Below, in pieces: positions 23,086-33,348 of a stretch of 64,000 nucleotides of DNA. How positions within the stretch are numbered: the stretch's first letter is position 1; every line of letters begins with the position of its first letter. Below the pieces are notes generated by a model. The model had not been told where the DNA came from and did no database searches. It saw nothing but the letters and a program-made list of their open reading frames with translations. This DNA is from Brachybacterium subflavum. Lineage in GTDB: Bacteria; Actinomycetota; Actinomycetes; Actinomycetales; Dermabacteraceae. Location of the stretch: NCBI RefSeq assembly GCF_009299795.1, contig NZ_VIGP01000004.1:124001-188000 (forward strand), read 5' to 3'. The position numbers and the translations under genes are program-made.

Positions 23086-23111
23086 GCGAGCATGCTAGCA
23101 TTCTCGCATGC
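23082..23111. promoter_or_regulatory. 30-bp palindromic operator and leaderless promoter of the RHH-VOC pair
   Basis: Outer arms GCATGCGAG (23082-23090) and CTCGCATGC (23103-23111) flank an inner perfect palindrome ATGCTAGCAT (23092-23101); only the single pair 23091/23102 does not match, so 28 of 30 bases are symmetric. On the minus strand the centre reads TGCTAGCAT, an extended -10 (TG-N-TANNNT), 6 nt before the ATG; CTGGCA lies 18 nt upstream as a possible -35. A protein bound here would cover the -10, the transcription start and the start codon together. Confidence 0.75.
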
Positions 23112-23150
23112 TGTCTGCCAGGGCTTTCCACGCCCCGTCCCCGCGCGCCG

Positions 23151-24089
23151 TCACTCCCACTCGAGAACGCAGGTCGCGGCGACGACCTCGGCCATGACGC
23201 TCTGCAGCAGCGCACCGTGCGGCAGGGAGCCCGCATGCACCTCGTCGACGCGCCGCCCGGCGCGCCCCACGGTCGCGACGGTCCTCCGCACGGACCAGGG
23301 GCGCTCACCCTGCGCGGCCCGCTCACCGCGCCCCTCGCGCCGGGGCAGGTGCACCTCCGTGACGGCGAGATCCGCGGGGCGCATGTGCCAGCTGACGAAC
23401 CGCCCGCGCTCCATCGCCCCGGGGAGGGGGAAGGCCAGCTCGAGCACCGCCGCCTCGCCCTCGTCGAGCGGCCGCGGCAGCACGACCTCCACGAGGGTCG
23501 CGCCGCCGGGGAGGGCTGCGCGCCTCCCCAGGTCGGCGCCGAGCACCCGTGCTCCCTCCGAGGCCAGCGAGCCCGGCGACGCCTCGAGCACCGCGAGGAG
23601 CCGGTCCGCTCCACCGCGCTGCGCCGTGAGGACGACGTCGTAGTGCAGGATCGCCTCGCCGCGAGGAGCATCCAGATCCAGCGCCGTGCGCACGTACTCG
23701 CGACGCAGTCCGTCGTCCCAGCGCAGGCCCCACGCGCGCCGAGCGCCCTCCGCCTCCTTCGCGCGCGGGAGCAGCCGTGCGGCCTCCGCCGCGCTGCGGT
23801 AGCGCCAGGTCTCGGCGTCGATGTCCACGAGATCCACGAGCTCGCCGTCCTCGAGGTCGAGGCACTGCTCGAGCGCCTGCACCACGCCCAGGGAGGAGCG
23901 GCGACGGGGCCGGGAGCGGCCGCTCGCCCAGTACGAGAGGGTCGCGGGCGAGGTCGGCGCGCCCGCTCGGGCGAGCATGCCGGCGAGCTCGGCGAAGCCG
24001 ATGCCGCGCGCGATCATGGTCTCCCGCAGCCGCATCGCGAAGTCGCCGCCTGCGCCGAGGCCGCGGCGGCGCGGCACGGTCGCGGTCAT
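23151..24089 (-). CDS. XRE-type HTH protein with uncharacterised C-terminal domain (paralog B)
   Basis: 312 aa. N-terminal HTH of the XRE class: MRLRETMIARGIGFAELAGM then PTSPATLSYWASGRSRPRR, followed by LEDGELVDLV, a linker, and a C-terminal ~200-residue region of predicted beta-strands (AILHYDVVLTAQRGG, ATLVEVVLPRPLDEGE, RFVSWHMRPADLAVTEVHLP) with no motif I know. It is a diverged tandem paralog of the next gene and starts with an ATGA overlap at 24089 (a second ATG at 24101 is possible). Function unknown; DNA binding is inferred from the HTH. Confidence 0.72.
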   Translation of the reverse strand: MTATVPRRRGLGAGGDFAMRLRETMIARGIGFAELAGMLARAGAPTSPATLSYWASGRSRPRRRSSLGVVQALEQCLDLEDGELVDLVDIDAETWRYRSAAEAARLLPRAKEAEGARRAWGLRWDDGLRREYVRTALDLDAPRGEAILHYDVVLTAQRGGADRLLAVLEASPGSLASEGARVLGADLGRRAALPGGATLVEVVLPRPLDEGEAAVLELAFPLPGAMERGRFVSWHMRPADLAVTEVHLPRREGRGERAAQGERPWSVRRTVATVGRAGRRVDEVHAGSLPHGALLQSVMAEVVAATCVLEWE

Positions 24090-25138
24090 GCGGCCCTCCA
24101 TGTCCACCCCAGGCGCACCGAGCCCTCGTCGATGCCGTGGGCGACCACGGCAGCGATGCCGTCCCTGCCCACCTCGACCGGATGCTCGGCGCTCGAGCGC
24201 GCGGCGGCCGCACGCGAGCGCACGAGCGAGGCCGCGGAGGCCGGGACGGCCCCGATCGGGAAGCGGCACTCGAGCACGATCGTCGAGACGGGGAACTCGG
24301 TGTGCACGATGTAGCCGCCGTCGAGCTCGTCCGAGGGGTTCGGGGGCGCGATGGGCCGGACCGTGTAATCGAGCGTGGCGATCCTGCCGGGGACGATCGG
24401 CTCGTCCAGGAGGAGCTCCGAGAAGAGGAGTCCCTGTTCGGGCCACGAGCGCTGCCGCCCGAGACGGCTGCCGTGCCCCGGCACCAGCTCGAGGGGGATG
24501 CCCGCGGCGCCGTTGGAGGTGACGCCGATGCGGGAGACGGTCTCGCGGGTCGAGCGCAGGACGCGGCGGATCCGCACCCCGATGGGCCGATGCTGCGGAT
24601 CGATGTCGATGCGGTGGTGCACCAGCAGCCTCTGCACGGTGTCCCCCTCATCCAGCCCCATCTCCTCGCGCACCCGCTGCACAGGGTCCTCCGACTCCGT
24701 GCGGGCGCTCCAGTGGTGAGCGGGGAGACTGCGCACGAGGGTGTCCAGGAGGTATCCCCGAGGTGTGCGCAGCACGTTCTCGAGCTCCCCGACGGCGCGC
24801 ATGGCCTCGTTCCGGCGCGGCCGGCTGCGGCCGTGCCGCCACAGCGAGAGGGTGGAGGGAGAGAGGGCGATACCGGCTGCGCGCAGCCGCTCGCACACGC
24901 GCTCGAGCGCGAGGCCGCGCGCCGCGAGCGCCGAATCCAGCCGCGCTCCGAAGGTGTCGTCGGGCAGGGGTCCCGGCGGGTCGGGGGCGGGGGCCGACGG
25001 CCGGAGCATCGGGGACACCGGGCTCGCCGGGGTGCGGGGCGACGGGATCCGCGGGGACGGGGGCCGCGCAGACGGAGAGACCCCCGGAGACGGGGACCTC
25101 GTCCCGCCCCGCTCGGCGCCGTGCCCGCTGGATGCCAT
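24086..25138 (-). CDS. XRE-type HTH protein with uncharacterised C-terminal domain (paralog A)
   Basis: 350 aa. A Ser/Pro-rich disordered N-terminus (~60 aa) precedes an XRE HTH (ALERVCERLRAAGIALSPST plus LSLWRHGRSRPRRNEAM) and a beta-rich C-terminal part (YTVRPIAP, YIVHTEFPVSTIVLECRFP, VRLGWTWRA). Shared features with paralog B include the S-P-x-TLS-x-W-x-x-GRSRPRR turn of the HTH, an acidic linker and a C-terminal region ending in an aromatic strand. The start is 3 nt after GGGGAG, which is a short spacing. The two genes overlap by 4 nt and form a two-gene operon. Confidence 0.7.
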   Translation of the reverse strand: MASSGHGAERGGTRSPSPGVSPSARPPSPRIPSPRTPASPVSPMLRPSAPAPDPPGPLPDDTFGARLDSALAARGLALERVCERLRAAGIALSPSTLSLWRHGRSRPRRNEAMRAVGELENVLRTPRGYLLDTLVRSLPAHHWSARTESEDPVQRVREEMGLDEGDTVQRLLVHHRIDIDPQHRPIGVRIRRVLRSTRETVSRIGVTSNGAAGIPLELVPGHGSRLGRQRSWPEQGLLFSELLLDEPIVPGRIATLDYTVRPIAPPNPSDELDGGYIVHTEFPVSTIVLECRFPIGAVPASAASLVRSRAAAARSSAEHPVEVGRDGIAAVVAHGIDEGSVRLGWTWRAA

Positions 25139-25275
25139 CGACTCCCCATCGCGACCGGGGCGCTCCCCCTCGGGGCGCCCGACTCCGCCTCACCCTACCC
25201 ACGCGGAGGAATTCGGAGGAATCGGACACCACGGCCGACGCCACGGCACCGGGATCATGCGACGGGACTCACCCG

Positions 25276-25301
25276 CCTGCGCGCCCTGCAGGGCGCGCAG
25301 G
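25276..25301. terminator. 26-bp perfect palindrome downstream of sdaA
   Basis: CCTGCGCGCCCTG and its exact complement meet at a PstI-like CTGCAG centre. It lies 27 nt past the sdaA stop and 138 nt before the XRE operon, so it most likely terminates the helicase-sdaA transcript; as a symmetric DNA site it could also bind a protein. Confidence 0.7.
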
Positions 25302-25327
25302 ACCGCCGCCGTCCGCTCGGCCGGAGC

Positions 25328-26718
<1,391 letters not shown>

Positions 26719-26722
<4 letters not shown>

Positions 26723-28479
26723 CGTCCGCCCCTGCGCGGGCCCGCTCCCCCGCCGCCACGGCGACCGCCGCGACCGCCCTGAGGGCCGCCGCGTCCCTGC
26801 GAGCCGCCGCGACCACCCTGGCCACCGCGACCGCCCTGGCCGCCGCGCCCGCTGCGCGAGCCGCCGTGCCCGCCCTGGGAGCCGCCGCCGGACCGCCCGG
26901 AGGGAGCATCGCCGCCGGTGCGGGCGCCGCCCTGCCTGCCGCCCGAGCGTGCGCCGCCCGTGCGCCCCTGGCCGGTGCGGCCGCTCGTGCGGCCTCCGCT
27001 GCGCTGGCCGGTCGAGCGTCCTGCACCGGCGCGGCCGCCAGCCCCGCTCCCGCCCGAGCCGCGGCCGCCGGACCCGCCTGCTCCTCGCCGAGCGCCGCGC
27101 CCGGTCGAGGGCCCGCCCTCGGCAGCGGCCTCCTCGTCCCAGGCGGCGCGGAGCTCCTCGTTCGTGCGACGCTCCTCGGCGCGGGCCGCGTTCGCGCCCT
27201 CACCGCCGTTCGCCACGCCGCCGGAGAGGCGGAGCTTGCGCGGGGCGCCCTTGTGCTTGATCTTCGCCGGGTCCGCGGCGGGCTCGCCCGAGGGCGTGCG
27301 ACCGCCCAGGTCGATGAGCGCCTGGGCGTCGGCGCTGCGGGCCTCCTCCCACGTGGGCTCGACCTCGGCCGCCTCGAGCACGGCGCGGGTGCCCCGGGTC
27401 TGGTGCGGCAGCGCGAGGGTGACGACGCTGCCGGCGGCGCCAGCTCGCGCCGTGCGGCCGGAGCGGTGCACGTACTCCTTGGAGTCGGTGGCGGGATCGG
27501 CGTGCACGACCATGCTCACGTCGTCGATGTGCAGCCCGCGGGCTGCGACGTCCGTCGCCACCAGCACCGGGAAGTCGCCCTCGCGGAAGCCGGCCAGGAC
27601 GTTGGTGCGCAGACCCTGCTGCTTGTTGCCGTGCAGCGCCGCCGCCTGCACGCCGACCTCCACGAGCTCCGCCGCGATGCGCTCGGCGCCCAGCTGGGTG
27701 CGCGTGAACACGAGGGTGCGCCCGCGGCGCGCGGCGAGCTGCGCGATGACCTGACGCTTGGCCTTGGGGGCGACCGCGAGCACGTGGTGGGACATGGTCT
27801 TCACCGCGGCGGCCACCGGAGTGGTCTCGTGCTCGACGGGATCGACGAGGAAGCTGTCGACGAGGGTCTCGACCTGGCCGTCGAGCGTCGCGGAGAACAG
27901 CATCTTCTGGGTGCCCATCGGGGTCGCCGCGAGGATCTCCCCGACCTGGTCGAGGAAGCCGAGGTCGGCCATGTGATCGGCCTCGTCCACGACGGTCGTC
28001 TCGATGCGGTCGAGGAACAGGGCGTCGCGCGCGGCGACGTCGAGGAGACGACCGGGCGTGGCGACGACGATCTCCGCGCCCCGGCGCAGGGCCTCGGCCT
28101 GCTTCTCGATGTTCATCCCGCCGGCGACCAGCTGGGCGCGGATGCCCACGGCCCGGGCGAAGGGATGGAAGGTGTCCACGACCTGCACGGCGAGCTCGCG
28201 GGTGGGAACCAGCACGAGGCCGAGCGGGCGACGGCGGTGCACCTTGCGCCCCCGGAACCGGGCGCACATCGAGAGCGCGAAGGCGAGGGTCTTGCCGGAG
28301 CCGGTCTCGGCGCGCGCCATCACGTCGCGGCCGGCGAGGGCGTCGGGCAGGATCGCCTCCTGGATCTCGAAGGCGCGGGTCAGGCCCTGCTCGGCGAGCA
28401 CGGCGAGCAGCTCCTCGCTGAGCGCCATGTCGTCGAAGCGGGACGAGCTGTGGGCGCTGCGGCGGCGTGCCTTGGGCAT
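26719..28479 (-). CDS. DEAD-box RNA helicase with Gly/Arg-rich tail
   Basis: ATP-dependent RNA remodelling enzyme of the RhlE/CsdA group. Motifs in order: Q-region [21 protein letters not shown], Ia PTRELA, Ib [58 protein letters not shown]. The helicase core ends near residue 370; from about 450 to 586 the protein is an RGG/GGR-rich tail that should bind RNA and be disordered. I placed the start at 28479, with AGGAGG 8 nt upstream, giving 586 aa. The frame further upstream has no domain. Confidence 0.92.
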
Positions 28480-28757
28480 CGGGGGTCCTCCTGGGTCGGG
28501 GCGCCCCTCGGGGCCGATCGGTGACCCGATCCGGCCGTGCAACGGGCCTTCGATCGGGTCGTCGATCGGGCGGAGCGCTCCTCCATCATCGCGCACCGCG
28601 CGCTCGCGCGAGGCCGTGCGGGGCATGCGGGTGCGCAATGCCTCCCGTCGGCCGGACATACTCGCCCGCCGTCGGCCCGACGGGGCGCTCGTCACAGGTC
28701 GCGTCACGAGGTGGTCGCGCCTCGCCGGGCCCGTCGGACCGTGGGAGAATGGCCCCG

Positions 28758-29165
28758 ATGATGCGCACACTCATGACCTCGAAGATCCACCGCGCGACCG
28801 TGACCCAGGCCGACCTGCACTACGTCGGCTCGGTGACGATCGACGCGGCGCTGATGGACGCCGCCGGGATCCTCGAGAACGAGCAGGTCTCGATCGTGGA
28901 CGTCACCAACGGCGCGCGGCTGGAGACCTACGCGATCACGGGCGAGCGCGACAGCGGCGTCATCGGCATCAACGGGGCGGCCGCGCATCTGGTGGTCCCC
29001 GGCGACCTCGTGATCATCATCGCCTACGGCCTGTTCGACGGGCAGGAGGCCGCCGGGCACCACCCTTGCGTGGTGCACGTGGACGGCGCGAACCGCGTGG
29101 TGAAGGTGGGCGACGACCCCGCGGAGCCCGTGCCCGGCATGCCCGACCAGCGCACCGGCCGCTGA
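28758..29165 (+). CDS. panD: Aspartate 1-decarboxylase (pyruvoyl-dependent)
   Basis: Makes beta-alanine for pantothenate/CoA synthesis. The precursor self-cleaves between Gly24 and Ser25 in [12 protein letters not shown]; Ser25 becomes the pyruvoyl group. Other conserved parts are [24 protein letters not shown] and [18 protein letters not shown]. The start [11 protein letters not shown] aligns residue by residue with other PanD proteins, fixing the first of two ATGs at 28758 (135 aa). GAGAAT lies 7 nt upstream as a weak -10, with GGGAGA as a possible ribosome site. panB/panC are not in the window. Confidence 0.95.
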   Translation: MMRTLMTSKIHRATVTQADLHYVGSVTIDAALMDAAGILENEQVSIVDVTNGARLETYAITGERDSGVIGINGAAAHLVVPGDLVIIIAYGLFDGQEAAGHHPCVVHVDGANRVVKVGDDPAEPVPGMPDQRTGR

Positions 29166-29188
29166 GCCCCGCACGGGTGAGCTGAGCC

Positions 29189-30115
29189 GTGACAGGGGTC
29201 CTCTCCGGGTTCTTCATCGTCTGGTGCCTGATCGCGATCGGCTGGATCGTCGGACGCACGGGAGTCCTCGGCGAGCAGGGGCGCTTCGTCCTGAACCGCA
29301 CCACGTTCTTCCTGGCCTCGCCCTGCCTCGTGCTCACCTCCCTGCTCGAATCGGACCTGGGGCAGGTGCTGTCCACGCCGATGCTCATCGCCGGGGTCTC
29401 CGGTCTCCTCTCGGGCGGGCTGCTCCTGCTGATCATCCGTGTGCTCACGAAGCGCCGCGGAGCCGAGCTCGTGGTCACCGCGATCAGCGGCTCCGTGGTC
29501 AACGGCGCGAACATGGGCTTCCCGATCGCCGCGTACGTCCTGGGCGACACCTCGCACGCGCTGCCCGTGATCCTCTTCCAGCAGGCGATCTACACGCCGC
29601 TGTACCTGTTCGTGCTGCACGCCGTGACCACGAAGATGCGTCCCTCCCCCGCGGGCGTGCTGCGCAACATCGCCTCGAACCCGACGATCGTGGCCGCCGC
29701 GGTCGGGATCGTGCTCGTCGTGTGCGGGGTGAAGCTGCCGGAGGTGATCCTGCAGCCCTTCGGCTCGATCGCGGACATGGCGATCCCCGCGATGCTGCTG
29801 GCCTACGGGATCTCGCTGATGGGGTCGGCGCCGCTCGCCAAGGACGACGGGTACCGCGGGCTGATCGCGATCGCCACCGTCTTCAAGCTCGCCGTGATGC
29901 CCGTGATCGCCCTCGGCCTGGGACTGCTGCTCGGACTCGACGGGCACGATCTCTTCGCGGTCGTGGTGATGGCCGCGCTGCCGACGGCGCAGAACGTGTT
30001 CGTCGCCGCCTCCCAGTACAAGGCCGCCGAGAACCTCGCCCGCGACACGGTGCTGCTGACGACGGTCGGCACCGTGATCACCCTGCTGATCGTCTCCGGC
30101 GTGATGAGCGCGTGA
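29189..30115 (+). CDS. AEC-family (auxin efflux carrier-like) permease
   Basis: 308-aa integral membrane protein with about ten hydrophobic segments, arranged as two five-helix repeats. It opens with VLSGFFIVWCLIAIGWIVGR and contains the family's conserved N-x-x-FP turn in VNGANMGFPIAAYV, the second-repeat LPEVILQPFGSIADMAIPAMLL segment and LPTAQNVFVAASQY. AEC carriers export or import small organic anions such as malate; the substrate here is not evident. It starts with GTG 23 nt after panD and may be co-transcribed with it. Confidence 0.85.
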   Translation: MTGVLSGFFIVWCLIAIGWIVGRTGVLGEQGRFVLNRTTFFLASPCLVLTSLLESDLGQVLSTPMLIAGVSGLLSGGLLLLIIRVLTKRRGAELVVTAISGSVVNGANMGFPIAAYVLGDTSHALPVILFQQAIYTPLYLFVLHAVTTKMRPSPAGVLRNIASNPTIVAAAVGIVLVVCGVKLPEVILQPFGSIADMAIPAMLLAYGISLMGSAPLAKDDGYRGLIAIATVFKLAVMPVIALGLGLLLGLDGHDLFAVVVMAALPTAQNVFVAASQYKAAENLARDTVLLTTVGTVITLLIVSGVMSA

Positions 30116-30125
30116 GCGGGTCCTC

Positions 30126-30155
30126 CGTGACCCCGGCGACGGGTCGCGATAGGAT
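30126..30155 (+). promoter_or_regulatory. Promoter of the leuS leader transcript
   Basis: GTGACC at 30126-30131 (4 of 6 to TTGACA), an 18-nt spacer, and TAGGAT at 30150-30155 as -10. The predicted start falls at the GTG of the leader peptide, 6 nt after the -10, so the leuS mRNA begins with the leader codons. Confidence 0.6.
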
Positions 30156-30161
30156 CGCCTC

Positions 30162-30188
30162 GTGGCTCGTTCGCTCCTGCTTCCGTAG
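30162..30188 (+). CDS. Leucine leader peptide of leuS (8 codons)
   Basis: GTG GCT CGT TCG CTC CTG CTT CCG TAG encodes (f)M-A-R-S-L-L-L-P. Three consecutive Leu codons sit directly before the end, and a rho-independent terminator lies 60 nt downstream, before leuS. This is the layout of a classical ribosome-mediated attenuator: shortage of charged tRNA-Leu stalls the leading ribosome at codons 5-7 and shifts the RNA fold away from the terminator. Classical leuS attenuators have been predicted in Streptomyces, which supports the reading. The ORF has no Shine-Dalgarno and appears leaderless. Confidence 0.75.
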   Translation: MARSLLLP

Positions 30189-30274
30189 CCGCGCCGGACA
30201 TGCGTCCGCCCCAGCCGTCGGCCCCGGGGACCGGACACCGACGCGGCTCCCCTCGCCTGTGCGGGGGTTTTTTT
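30187..30274 (+). terminator. leuS attenuator: competing stems and rho-independent terminator
   Basis: Terminator: arms 30250-30256 (CCCTCGC) and 30261-30267 (GCGGGGG) with one T-G pair, loop CTGT, then seven T (30268-30274); this is the only such U-tract hairpin I see in the window. Upstream, AGCCGCGCCGG (30187-30197), immediately after the leader stop codon, can pair with CCGACGCGGCT (30238-30248) next to the terminator, with one mismatch; CGGAC-ATGC-GTCCG (30195-30208) forms a local hairpin that excludes this pairing, and GTCGG (30217-30221) can also reach CCGAC at 30238. I could not fold the alternatives, so which stem is the antiterminator remains open. Confidence 0.72.
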
Positions 30275-30326
30275 GTGCCGGAGCGGGCACGGGCCCCAGG
30301 ACCACCACCGAGAAGGACAGACATCC

Positions 30327-33245
30327 ATGAGCGAGGCACCCTTCCGCTACACGGCCGAGATGGCCCGGAGCATCGAGGAGCGCTGGCAGAAGCGCTGGGA
30401 CGAGGACGGCACCTACGACGCCGTGAACCCGGTGGGACCGCTCGCGGACGGCACCGCCCCCGCGGACCTGCCCGAGAAGATGTACATCATGGACATGTTC
30501 CCCTACCCCTCGGGGGTGGGGCTGCACGTGGGCCATCCGCTGGGCTACATCGCGACCGACGTGATCGCCCGCTACCAGCGCACGCTGGGCAGGAATGTGC
30601 TGTACACGATGGGCTACGACGCCTTCGGCCTGCCCGCCGAGCAGTACGCCGTGCAGACCGGCACGCACCCGCGCACCACCACCGAGGCGAACATCGCCAA
30701 CATGCGCCGCCAGCTGCACCGCCTGGGTCTGAGCCACGATGCGCGCCGCTCCTTCGCGACCACGGACCCCGAGTTCGTGAAGTGGACGCAGTGGATCTTC
30801 CTGCAGGTCTTCGACTCCTGGTACGACCCGTCGGCTGCCAACGCCGACGGCGTGCGCGGGCGCGCCCGCCCGATCGTCGAGCTCGTCGAGGAGCTGCGCA
30901 CGGGCGCCGTCGATCCCTTCGCGCTGGCGGAGCGCCAGGGCATCGCCCTGCCCGAGGACTGGGCGGGCCGCAGCGCCGAGGATCTGGCGGGGGCCTCCGA
31001 GACGGAGATCCGCGACCTCGCGGAATCCTTCCGCCTGGCCTTCATCTCCGAGACGCCCGTGAACTGGTGCCCGGGGCTGGGCACCGTCCTGGCGAACGAG
31101 GAGGTCACGTCCGAGGGCCGCTCCGAGCGCGGCAACTTCCCGGTCTTCCAGCGCACGCTGCGCCAGTGGAACATGCGCATCACGACCTTCGCCGACCGCC
31201 TGCTCGAGGACCTGGACCGCGTCCAGTGGCCCGAGGCCGTGCGCTCCATGCAGCGCAACTGGATCGGCCGCTCCCACGGCGCCCAGATCGCCTTCGGCAT
31301 CGAGGGCCGCGACGGGGACGCCGCGGGCTTCGAGGTCTTCACGACCCGGGCGGACACCCTGTTCGGCGCGACCTTCTGCGTGCTGGCCCCCGAGCACGGC
31401 CTGCTGGCCGACGCCGACTCCCTGCCGGAGGCATGGCCCGAGGGCACGAGGGACGCCTGGACGGGCGGCGCCGCGAGCCCGCGCGAGGCCGTGCGCGCCT
31501 ACCAGCAGCGCGCCGCCGCGGCGGGCGAGGAGGACCGCACCGCCGAGGACCGTGAGAAGACCGGCGTGTTCACCGGCCTGTTCGCCGTGAACCCCATGGA
31601 CGGACGCCGCCTGCCCGTGTTCACCGCGGACTACGTGCTCACCGGATACGGCACCGGGGCGATCATGGCCGTCCCCGCGGAGGACGAGCGCGACTTCGCC
31701 TTCGCCGACCGCTTCGAGCTGCCGATCATCCGCACCGTCCAGCCTCCGGCCGACTTCGAGGGCGGCGCCTGGACCGGCGAGGGCGCGAAGATCAACTCGC
31801 GGAACGACGAGCTGGACCTGGACGGCCTGGACAAGGACGAGGCCAAGCGCCTGGCCACCGAGTACGCGACCGCGAAGGGCTTCGGCCGCGCCCGCACCAC
31901 CTACCGTCTGCGGGACTGGCTGTTCTCCCGCCAGCGCTACTGGGGCGAGCCCTTCCCGATCGTCTACGACCCCGCCGATCCGGAGACGCCGATCGCGCTG
32001 CCCGAGAGCATGCTGCCCGTCGAGCTGCCGGAGGTCACGGACTTCTCCCCGAAGACCTTCGACCCGATGGACGCCGAGACCGAGCCGCAGACCCCGCTCT
32101 CGCGCGCGACCGACTGGACGCACGTGACGCTGGACCTGGGCGAGGGCCCCAAGGAGTACCTGCGCGAGACGAACACGATGCCGCAGTGGGCCGGGTCGTC
32201 CTGGTACCAGCTGCGCTACATCGACCCCTCGGACGCCGCCCACGCGGTCGAGCCGGACAACGAGCGCTACTGGATGGGCCCGCGCCGTGAGGGCGACGTG
32301 GGCGGCGTCGACCTGTACGTCGGCGGCGTCGAGCACGCCGTGCTGCACCTGCTGTACGCGCGGTTCTGGCACAAGGTGCTGTTCGACCGGGGTGTCGTCT
32401 CGAGCCAGGAGCCCTTCCACCGCCTCATCAACCAGGGGTACATCCAGGCCTTCGCGTACACCGACGCGCGCGGCATGTACGTCCCGGCCGACGAGGTCGT
32501 CGAGGAGTCCGACGGGACCTTCACCCATCGGGGCGAGAAGGTCTCCCAGGAGTACGGCAAGATGGGCAAGAGCCTGAAGAACGCCGTCACCCCGGACGAC
32601 ATGTACGACGAGTACGGGGCCGACACCTTCCGCGTGTACGAGATGTCGATGGGCCCGCTCGAGGACTCCCGCCCGTGGGAGACCCGCGCCGTGGTCGGCT
32701 CCCAGCGCTTCCTGCAGCGCCTGTGGCGCCTGGTCGTGGACGAGGAGTCCGGCGAGCTGCGCGTGAGCGAGGACCCCGCCGACCTGCCCACGAAGCAGGC
32801 CGTGCACCGCACGATCGACGGCGTGGCGCGCGACATGGAGACCTTCGGCTTCAACACCGCGATCGCGAAGCTCATCGAGCTGGTCAACCAGCTCACGAAG
32901 TCCGGGTCCTCCCCCCGAGAGGCCGTCGAGCCGCTGGTGATCATGCTGGCGCCGTTCGCGCCGCACCTGGCCGAGGAGCTGTGGTCGCGCCTGGGCCATG
33001 AGGGGACGGTCACGCGCGAGCGCTTCCCCGCGGCAGATCCCGACCTGGTGAAGGCCGACGCGGTCACCTGCGTGGTCCAGATCAAGGGCAAGGTCCGCCA
33101 CCGCCTCGAGGTCGATCCCGAGATCGGCGAGGACGCCCTGCAGGAGGCCGTGCTCGCCGAGGCGCGGGTGCAGGAGCTGATCGGCGACGCCGAGATCCGC
33201 AAGATCATCGTGCGCGCACCGAAGCTCGTGAACATCGTCGTCTGA
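30327..33245 (+). CDS. leuS: Leucyl-tRNA synthetase
   Basis: Class I synthetase charging tRNA-Leu, with editing. HIGH-type motif in [17 protein letters not shown], editing (CP1) domain with [19 protein letters not shown] and the T-rich region around [10 protein letters not shown], and KMSKS as [14 protein letters not shown]. 972 aa, the long actinobacterial form with insertions near residues 165-240. The start at 30327 follows GAAGGACAG; the frame is open 54 nt upstream but that lies in the leader. Expression is probably governed by the leucine attenuator immediately upstream. Confidence 0.97.
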   Translation: MSEAPFRYTAEMARSIEERWQKRWDEDGTYDAVNPVGPLADGTAPADLPEKMYIMDMFPYPSGVGLHVGHPLGYIATDVIARYQRTLGRNVLYTMGYDAFGLPAEQYAVQTGTHPRTTTEANIANMRRQLHRLGLSHDARRSFATTDPEFVKWTQWIFLQVFDSWYDPSAANADGVRGRARPIVELVEELRTGAVDPFALAERQGIALPEDWAGRSAEDLAGASETEIRDLAESFRLAFISETPVNWCPGLGTVLANEEVTSEGRSERGNFPVFQRTLRQWNMRITTFADRLLEDLDRVQWPEAVRSMQRNWIGRSHGAQIAFGIEGRDGDAAGFEVFTTRADTLFGATFCVLAPEHGLLADADSLPEAWPEGTRDAWTGGAASPREAVRAYQQRAAAAGEEDRTAEDREKTGVFTGLFAVNPMDGRRLPVFTADYVLTGYGTGAIMAVPAEDERDFAFADRFELPIIRTVQPPADFEGGAWTGEGAKINSRNDELDLDGLDKDEAKRLATEYATAKGFGRARTTYRLRDWLFSRQRYWGEPFPIVYDPADPETPIALPESMLPVELPEVTDFSPKTFDPMDAETEPQTPLSRATDWTHVTLDLGEGPKEYLRETNTMPQWAGSSWYQLRYIDPSDAAHAVEPDNERYWMGPRREGDVGGVDLYVGGVEHAVLHLLYARFWHKVLFDRGVVSSQEPFHRLINQGYIQAFAYTDARGMYVPADEVVEESDGTFTHRGEKVSQEYGKMGKSLKNAVTPDDMYDEYGADTFRVYEMSMGPLEDSRPWETRAVVGSQRFLQRLWRLVVDEESGELRVSEDPADLPTKQAVHRTIDGVARDMETFGFNTAIAKLIELVNQLTKSGSSPREAVEPLVIMLAPFAPHLAEELWSRLGHEGTVTRERFPAADPDLVKADAVTCVVQIKGKVRHRLEVDPEIGEDALQEAVLAEARVQELIGDAEIRKIIVRAPKLVNIVV

Positions 33246-33251
33246 TCACGA

Positions 33252-33283
33252 CGGGCCGACGGGGCACGATCCCCGTCGGCCCG
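33252..33283. terminator. Hairpin terminator after leuS
   Basis: 13-nt perfect arms CGGGCCGACGGGG and CCCCGTCGGCCCG around the loop CACGAT, 7 nt after the leuS stop and between convergent genes. Confidence 0.85.
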
Positions 33284-33348
33284 CCGCATCGGCGCCCGGG
33301 GCCCGGACGGGCCTCACGGCGCGAGCGCGCCGCGCGGGCCCAGCGTCG

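Noticed and set aside
30120-30326. T-box riboswitch before leuS
   Set aside because: No TGG-N-ACCGCG T-box sequence or specifier-loop architecture; the short Leu-rich ORF explains the terminator better.
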